From Pipra filicauda (Eukaryota; Chordata; Aves; Passeriformes; Pipridae), in NCBI RefSeq assembly GCF_003945595.2, contig NW_024104350.1, forward strand, positions 186,001-250,000: 64,000 bases of DNA. Direction: 5' to 3'. Shown in pieces: positions 53,401 through 62,400 of this stretch (position 1 is the first letter of the stretch; each line of letters opens with the position of its first letter). Below the pieces are notes generated by a model. That model was not told the origin of the DNA. It saw only the letters and a list, made by a program, of their open reading frames with translations, and did no database searches. Position numbers and translations under genes: made by a program.

Positions 53401-56400
53401 ACATTCCTAAATCCCAGTGTTCATTCCTGGATCTTAGGGATCACATCCAAGCATTTCTAAAAACTCTACTGGTTTGTGGGTCTTGTAGGTGACTTGCCAC
53501 AGTAACAAGATAAACTGATAGTGATGCCTCATTGAGCATTTTCTTCTAAAGCATGTTTCTCATTATTTAAACAAAATCAGCTCTTAATATAAAGTACTAG
53601 AGAAAAAAAGTGCACCCTAATTGCCTATTATTTATTTATTTGCACAAAGTCATTTCTCTTATCAGCACTCATCATAAATGTAACAGAAATGGCACTATTA
53701 GAAATCACTAAAAATTACTCTCCCTCCTAATCTCTCCCATGTTTCTATAACCCTTATCTTCAGATATGCATCAACTAAATGAACACAGTTTTGTATGATG
53801 CCTTTAAAAGGTTTGCATTCTGAACTGCTGAATGGAAAAGGAATTTTGCAAAATATCTTAACTGCAGTTAGTTAAGACTTCAGAAGGTCAGAAAAAATTT
53901 TCATTTGAGAGTTTTCATTCCATTTTCCACAAGATACTTCTGAGACTAACCTGTTGCTTGCTTGTGTTGTCTGTCTGCAGCAGTGCAGCATGATTGGCAA
54001 CCTTCTGCAGGATCGTCAGGTAACTGAAGCGCAGAGACTTAATTGTTTCACCATGTGCATTTACCTACAAATAAAAAAGTTTACATGAACAAATACTCCT
54101 GAAAATAAGTAATGATCTAAAATAAATGCTATTCATACCAGGTTTAATGCATTAACAGTTCTAAGTAGAACTATAATTGACCCCAAAGAGCTGTGTACTA
54201 TATTTTTAATAAAAAAGAAGTAAGTTTGGGGTGTTCTTCCCATCAGCTTTGTGATCCTACTAATAGAAACACCTTCTCAAACAGAAAAAACCCTACAGCT
54301 ACGTTCATAGTTTGCTAAACATTTCAGATAGTAATTTCTGTCAATATCACACTAAGATAGCCAAGAACCGCTCAGTAGACAAAAAGATGGTAACTTTACA
54401 CCTGACTTAAATGTAAATCAAACCAGAGCTGTTTCAATGACTTCTTACCCTACAACTCCTAACTTCACTTTTCTCTACAGCAAAAATATAAGTTTTTGAA
54501 CATAATTCAAGCTTCAAACATTCATTTACAACACAGCAGCAGCTACTGCATCAGCTATTTTTCTGGCTATGACTGGCTGATTTTGATCAATATTTGTTCT
54601 CCTTTCCCTTCTCAAGTTACTAAATTTCATGGTTAACTTTGGAAGAAGACAGTCCATAACATCACTTAACTATCTGCAGGCCTGCCTATTGCCCTTTGTG
54701 AATCAAGTTCAACAGCATTTTGATTTTTCTACAAAACATACAAGAAACAGAAGCCTGCAAAAGAAGGCTGGTATCCACAGAATATTAAACAGACTGATAG
54801 GGGGATTGTGCATAAAGAAAGATTTGGAAGACTGAACAAGCTACATCCTTTGGAAAAAACCCCAAAACACTGACCAAGAATCAGAACACGTCAGAAAGAA
54901 AACAGGGAGAAGCAAGTATGAGACATGTGTTTCTAAATGTTTAAAAGAGGTGCTTTATCTGAGCCTTCTGAGTGATGTGGGCAAAGCAGATACACAGCCA
55001 GACTAATGGAGTATTGAAGAAGTCCAGAGAAGATTGAAGAAATCTTCAAAGCTGTTACTAGTGGACAAAGTTGAGATTGTGCTCTCTGGTTGCTGTTACA
55101 GTTCTCCCTTCAATGAAGCAAAACCAAGTGCATGTTTAATGGCACAGAAAGACACAATCCAGCTGAATTTAGAAAACAAGCAAAGCCCAGACAACCTGTT
55201 GTGTTCAGGATGTCTCCCATTTTCAGTTCTGCATAGACCACCTGAGGCACAGGGGAGCAGCATGTCTGACACATATTGAACATCCTAAGGAAGTACCCTT
55301 GCCAATACCAACTGTATCACAGGGGCGCTTATTAATCCAACAGATCCAGAATGTACTGTATAAATAACAGCCACCTGCTCAAGGCACACCAAGAAGATTT
55401 GCAGTATCCCAAAGTGCCTAACTCCACCACGTTTGTGATGCCACCCATGTTTCCCAGTTGGGATTTCCCAAACAGATGGCCTACAACCAGGCAGACATTT
55501 CAATCAGCTCTTCATCAGCAGAGTCCCTCAAGAATTACAGAAGACTCTGCTCTAAAATCCAAACAGTGCAAATTCTTACTTTGTAACAACAGTTCTTCCT
55601 TTTCCGGCCACTGTTGCAGCTACAGGGCTCTCCTGCTCGTAACACCAAGGTTACATCATCTGTCTCCAGCACAGCCTGGTAGACAGCTTTCTGGAATTCA
55701 GTCAGGGAACAATACACCATCTGCCAAAGAGAAAACCCAAGAAACACTATTATGTGCAATGAAAAACAAAAAAAGCATTGCATCAAAGAACAGAAATCAC
55801 AGATCTCTGAAAATAGAAATAAATACTACAGTTGCTCAAATAGTTACAGGAAATTATCATACCACCAAAAGAAAAATACGTGGATCTTGACACCAAAAGA
55901 GCATGGAATTGTAGCCAAAGTGTATGTATGCTTATCTTATTCCCTCCCAAAATTCTACAAAGAGTATCAATGTCAAGCTACAAGAACCTGCTGTTAAGTT
56001 TCTCAAAACCTTTCAGTATGGCTTTTGTGAAGGAAAAGGAAGAGGAAGGAAAAGTGAAATACATGCATAATTTTAATTACAGATTCCTCTCTGCTTTGCA
56101 AGGTACATAATTTGCCCTTTCTTTCCCTTTTTTAGGCACTAGCTATTGTGGGGCACTACCACAAGCAGGACAAATGGAATAAGCACTGACAAGGGAAGGA
56201 TCTACACAGTGCTGTGGTCAAAACTCTGATCCCTCTTCTTAGAGACCATGGGTGGCATCTCCATGACGTCTTTAGTCTTAAGCAGCAGGAGACAGAAATC
56301 CCAAGATCATTCCTTAACCTGTGCTACCCACACAGCAGCAGCACCATGCTGAGCTGTAATAATACAGCAGTAACTTGAACATATACTCACATTAACAAGA

Positions 56401-59400
56401 TAATGAAAAGAATAAAACCTGCTAGATTCAGAAAAGCAACTGACTGATGTTTGTGTTAATCTTTCCTTCAGAAGATAGCTTAGATGACATTATTATAAAC
56501 TATGGATGAAGACTAAATACCAAATTTTGAAAACAAAACCACCTGCAAATTTATATATTTGTCTCCTTAGAAGGAAAGATTTATCAGAACTCTTAGTTAT
56601 ATTAATAAAGTATTATCACTTCATATAATATTTACAATTGCACTAGATGAACAGGATTACATATTTATCATAGAATCAGCTTTATGTCTGAGGTTTTTCT
56701 CTTATTTAGGGATTGAAAATGAGGGAGCTAAAAGCTCACTATTCCACACACAAAGTGTCAGGCTGCAAATTCCGAAGTTCAACATAGAATTTCAGAGATT
56801 TACATACATTGCTTTGGGTTTGCACAGATAAGTACAAAAACACTTAGAACAAATGTATAAATCACTAGTCAGAAGACTAGCTGAGCATTTTCAGCTTAAC
56901 TAACTCCTTTTCAACATGCAATCATATAATTCCATGAACAAAGCACACTATGGCAAGTGCATCTCTTCCAAGGCTATGGATTCTTCTGAAGTTCATAAGA
57001 CGAAAGGAAACCATAAACTACTACAGACACGATTAAAGAGAGAAAATACAACAGGAAAACAAAAAAGAAGAGATACATTCATTAGCACTGCATTTGAAGT
57101 GTGAAGGCACTCTTACTCTGTCTTCCTTTTTTGGCAGCTGGTCACTGATGAGTGCTTTGGTGCGTCTCAGGAACCAGCCAGACATTTTTCTTGCCAGTTT
57201 CACCATGGCTTTCCGGCCTGTTGCCAGTTCTCTTTTAGTTGCAGTGTGCCTCTGGCCATGCTCCACTGGGTCAGAAAACATCTTCTTGAAATCTGCTCTG
57301 CTACCTAGAAGTCCTGGTACAGCCCTATTAAAAAACAAAAGGGGGGACTGAAATAGGATGCCAGGCCCAAAAGAGTTAACTGAGAAATTTGGGCCTGCTA
57401 ACAAACCCCAATACCTGTGTTGCTGGAAGAACATTTTAGGAGCACTGGTTCATATCATGTTCTGTTCTGATCACTGGACCAGAGGCCTTATTATAGAAAG
57501 AATAGGAGTAGTACACACACAGTAATAAATTAGATAAACTAGACCTTTGAATAAGATCTAGAAGGCCCAGAGCCAGGATTTTGCAAGCTTGAAGAATTCA
57601 GGTCACCTCATTGAAGAGGTCAAATTGAGGAAGACGTCCATGGTGACCACCAGAGGGATGAAGGCTTGAGGAGAAGACCCCACAGTAGAAGACTGGGCAT
57701 GTCTGGAAAGACTCTGCCCAGAGACCAGCCTGCTTATTAATATGTATAATAAATGATGTAACCATGGATCTAAAGTGTATAAAATGGCTTAGTTTTGCAC
57801 TTGCAAGTAGAGCAAGTTTGTCCAGCACGAGCTGGTTTGCTCCCAATGTTGAATAAACAAATACCTTGCTGCTTAAAGATAAAAAAATGTCTCTGAGCAG
57901 TTTCTTGGACCAATTTTTCAGATTCATGGGGTTGATTTACTGATTGAAAGCATATCATAATTTTTTTTCTGGCTAACAGCAAGAGATCTTAAATTAACAA
58001 TCACTAGAGAAAATACTAAAAATTGTATGTGCAAATAGAAACATATACTACTTTCAGACATGCCACTTCTCATTTGCTTTCTGTGACTCTCACATGCTGA
58101 GAATACTCCTTAGAAAAAGGTTTGCAATTTCCAGAAAAGCAAAAGCTTAGCAGACCAACAGAAGTCACAAATATATAGAACGTCTAAACTACAAGGCTGC
58201 TACCATCCAGAGCCTAAACTGGAAGCTAAACAGTGATGTTTTCAAATTTTACCATTTTTATTAAATCAGATTATGCAGATATTACAATCTACTAAATAAA
58301 ATCCTGAGAAACCCAACAGTAAAAAGAATTTCGTAATCCTTGGCAGCACTACATATTGGAACAATCTATTAACAACACAAGCATAGCTTCAGTGGACCAG
58401 ATGCAATACTTAAGTTTAAAGTATTTTTCCTGCTATTTCTGCTCTGTATATCCTTATATTTAAAGTATGTCTGCTTTGTTCCTCCTCTATAAAGCACTGC
58501 CAGTAAGTCTTCTCTGTTTAGGTTTTTATTTACAGTTAGTTGCACTTCTCCTTCTCTATTAAAAGTTTTCCTGGATAAGACCATTGCTTTGCAAATAAGT
58601 GCATCTGTGCACTTTGAAAAAACATCAAAACAGTTTTGTATTCATCCTCCAAGCAGGTCAGAATGACCTGCACATTTTGGACAGAGCAAAGGCACAATGT
58701 TGGTTAAGGTTCGGTAATGATTTCCTCTCTACTGGGCAAAGGACATAAGACATAAAAAGCATCCATAAGAAAAAAAAAGGTAAATATGGTGGGTGGGGGA
58801 AGAATCTTTTTAACTGCTTCCCACATTTCCCAAAGAAGCCAGTTGTGAGGAGCTCCAAATGTATTAAATAACTGGAAAATTCATACTGAGGGCTCACCTT
58901 CACAGCTGCATTAAAAAAAACACAGTTACATTATCACAAAACATCCGGGGGTTTGAGGCAGATGTTGTGGTTTGGTTTTGTTGGTTTTATGACACAGATG
59001 GGACCATAGCATCCAGTTCTACCCCATTCCCACTGCACAGTTAGCATATAGAGGTGTTTAACCATAAAAAAAAATAAATTACTTACCAGTCCATGACACA
59101 CCAAAGTTCTTTCATATTGTTCTGAAGAATGGTTCCAGTAAGACCTATACGAACACTGCATTTTAATGACTTCATGGTTTGAGTTATTTGAGCCTTTGGA
59201 TTCTTGATTCTGTGTGCTTCATCCACTATCACAGCAGACCATTCTACACTGCACATCAAAAAAACCATTTTGTTAACTGACATTTCTTATCCTGTCATCC
59301 CACATACATAACAAAAGTGAAGGCAGACGCACAAGAGGCTGCGATCATTATAACACACTATTACTTTTTTATTTCCCTGTTTCACATTGTACTATATTAC

Positions 59401-62400
59401 TCAGTTTCTTTATATTCTGTTTGTTTAGTAAAATTGATTGCCACAGTTGAATATGGCAGAACATAACAGCTGAACTACACAGCCAAATAAATGAAGCAGT
59501 GTTAACTGTATCGAACGCTTTCTGTGAAGAAAGCAGATTTCAGTCTCTGGAGCAATGAAGGCAGCACATCTCCCCAATATTAGCTCTGCTCATAATTATG
59601 ATTTACAAAAAATAAATAAGTCCCTGAACATGAACTACTGAAACATGCTTCATCTTCCCAACAAAAACTATCCAGCATAACTAGCAGTTGGCTGAAAACA
59701 TTTCTATCTGTGGTTTTCTACAAGAAAGCAACCCAGTCAAGAATATCTACATGCTACCAATATGGCAGAGGAATTTCAATATTTTGTGACTGTGACTAGA
59801 AGGAACATATCTAGAGGCAGTCACCAACAGATATTTTGCAGCCAGTTCAAGCACAAAACTTAAGGGTAGAATGACCTGTACAGAATTATACTAATTAAAG
59901 CCATCAAGTCCCTATGAGGGAATTTATTATGAGTTCACTTTACATATATGAGTGAATATTTCAGAACACAATATTCAGTTTGATGATCCTTCAAGGTTAT
60001 AAAAAACTGAAACAGACATGTTTAGTAGAAAGCCTCTATCCTGAGCAGGCTGCATTTAGCTAATCTCAAGGCTCTTGTGAAATTTTTGATACCCACTAAA
60101 TACATTCATTCATATCAGAGTTCCTAAAATATGCTAAAAATTGGAGTTTCTGAAAGGAGCCTAACAGAAATCCATAGGCTACCTCCTTCCACCTAATCTC
60201 TCATTATGCTGATTTACAGGCATAACTGAGCATATGTATTCTTACTAGTGATAGCTAATTTTTTAAGAGCAGTTTTTGAGGCCAATCCATCACTGTAGCT
60301 AAGCAAGACATGGCTTCACAGACCAGAAACAGTTTGGTAAACCAGCAAGCTGAAGCAAAGGATTTGCAGGCAGTCACACATCAGGTCTGCTCTGCACGTG
60401 CACCTATTTCCTGACCAAGCCTGAAGAGTCTCTCGAAGACAACACAAAGATTCAGGGTACTACTGACAAAACTAATTTGCTCCTCTATCTGCACTTCTCA
60501 GAGCTGAGCACAGAGATGAAGATCTGATTGTTTTGGTGATGGTTGTCCAGACAACTGGGGCACTCTCTGGGACCTGAACCTTTCCCAACGCCCGAAACAA
60601 GATTGCCAGATCCACTGACAACTTCAGCTGCTACTATAAATTGTACTCTACTTCCAAGACAAAATAAGGGAAAAGGACTTCTAGGATCAGATAAGAAATG
60701 TGTGGGTTTAAATCTCAAAGTTTTTAGGACTCAAGAATTTCATCAAGCTGGTGAAAAGTGCAAATAACAAGGAAAATACCTTTTTGAACATTTGCTAAAA
60801 ATTCCAGGTTTTTGGTCTCCTTACACTGTATTGAAAGGTAGAAATATTTTCTATGTGTCTTTTAGTTGTCACCAGTTTTCAGGCAGGCAATTCCTGCATC
60901 TTTTAGAGAACATGTCATAAGTGTGCTAAAAGCAAAGACTTGCTTCCTGGAAACTATTTAAATGCTTACTGCCACCAAGTATCCCACTACAAAGATATTA
61001 CAGGCTACAGTCACCAAACAGAGTTAAATGGGATTCTTCTCTTCAGCACAGTGAGTTACTGGATTTAACAGTGTAATGTAAATACATTACACAGAAAAAG
61101 TACTTGCAAAGAACAAGGCACGATTAGTTAAAATTCTATGTATAGAAAAACACATTAAAACTATTACCTGTTAAATTCATCCAAATACAGGCGAAGTATC
61201 TCGTATGTTGTAAGAGCAACTTCATACTTCCCTTGCTTGATGCGACTCATGTCATCATCTTTTTTACTGCCATGTAAGACAGAGACCTTAAAGTATCCCC
61301 ATGTGTCTAACTCATCCTTCCAGTTGTACAGCACTGAAAGAGGGGCCACTATGAGGAAAGTCTGAAAACAAATATGTTTTACAGTATTACTTGAAAAACC
61401 ACAACATAGCACTTTCTCAACAAGGAAAGTCAAAATCTCAAGATTTATTTTACTGCTTTGAACAGTTTCAACTGTTTAATTCTGTCACTTCAAAACATAG
61501 CATGGAAAATATTTGAACAGTTAATACAAATTTAAAAGTAATCAGTTTATTCTGAGTACATAAACAGTACAGAAGAAAATACCGTAATACTAAAATTAAA
61601 TACCAAACAGCACTACTTACTCAAATTATACTTTAACAACTGCAATAAGATGTGAAACACTATCACTTTGTTTTGTTATACCATCTGTATACCATAAACT
61701 GTTTTACAGATGAGAAAACAAAAAGATGAAGTCTAGCCATCCGCAAGTCTAACCATTATATGACTTCAAAACAAAAAGACCTGAAAAGGGTTTAAAAACT
61801 TAAGACAGTTCATACAATTCACTTCATATCATAGAATAATAAAATCAATGAGGTGGGAAGTAAAGGTTTTAGTCCACCTTTACAGTCAAAGCAGGGGCAA
61901 CACTGAATTCAAACCAGGGCTTTCCCAACTCAGGTCTTCAAAACCCCACAAGGAAGTGTGGGGTCCATCCTATGACCTGTTTCAACATTACATGTTCTCA
62001 AAATGACGTTCTTCTCTTACTCCCAGACAGCAGCATTCCTGTTTCTCTGCACATGAAGTGCTATCCCTTCACCTCTTCCTCTTTGCCTGTATTTCCTGAG
62101 GAACATGTATCCATTATTCAGAGCTCAGTCATATGACTCATTATGCCAGTCAAGTTCTCTAATTATTCCAATAAAATAAAAACATAAAAAAGAAATCACA
62201 TGGTTTCCATGATGGGTAAAATTAAAATGATCTTCAGATTATTTTATTCACACAGAACTTTTAGAAGTTTCTTTTATTTGCTGTTGCTGTATTGGATTAC
62301 TCAGATTATCAGTAAAACTTACTTCTGACATTATGACAGCCAATCAAGAAAATATGGGAGGTCAGAAGTCTATTAGCAATAGATTTTCCAACTATATGCA

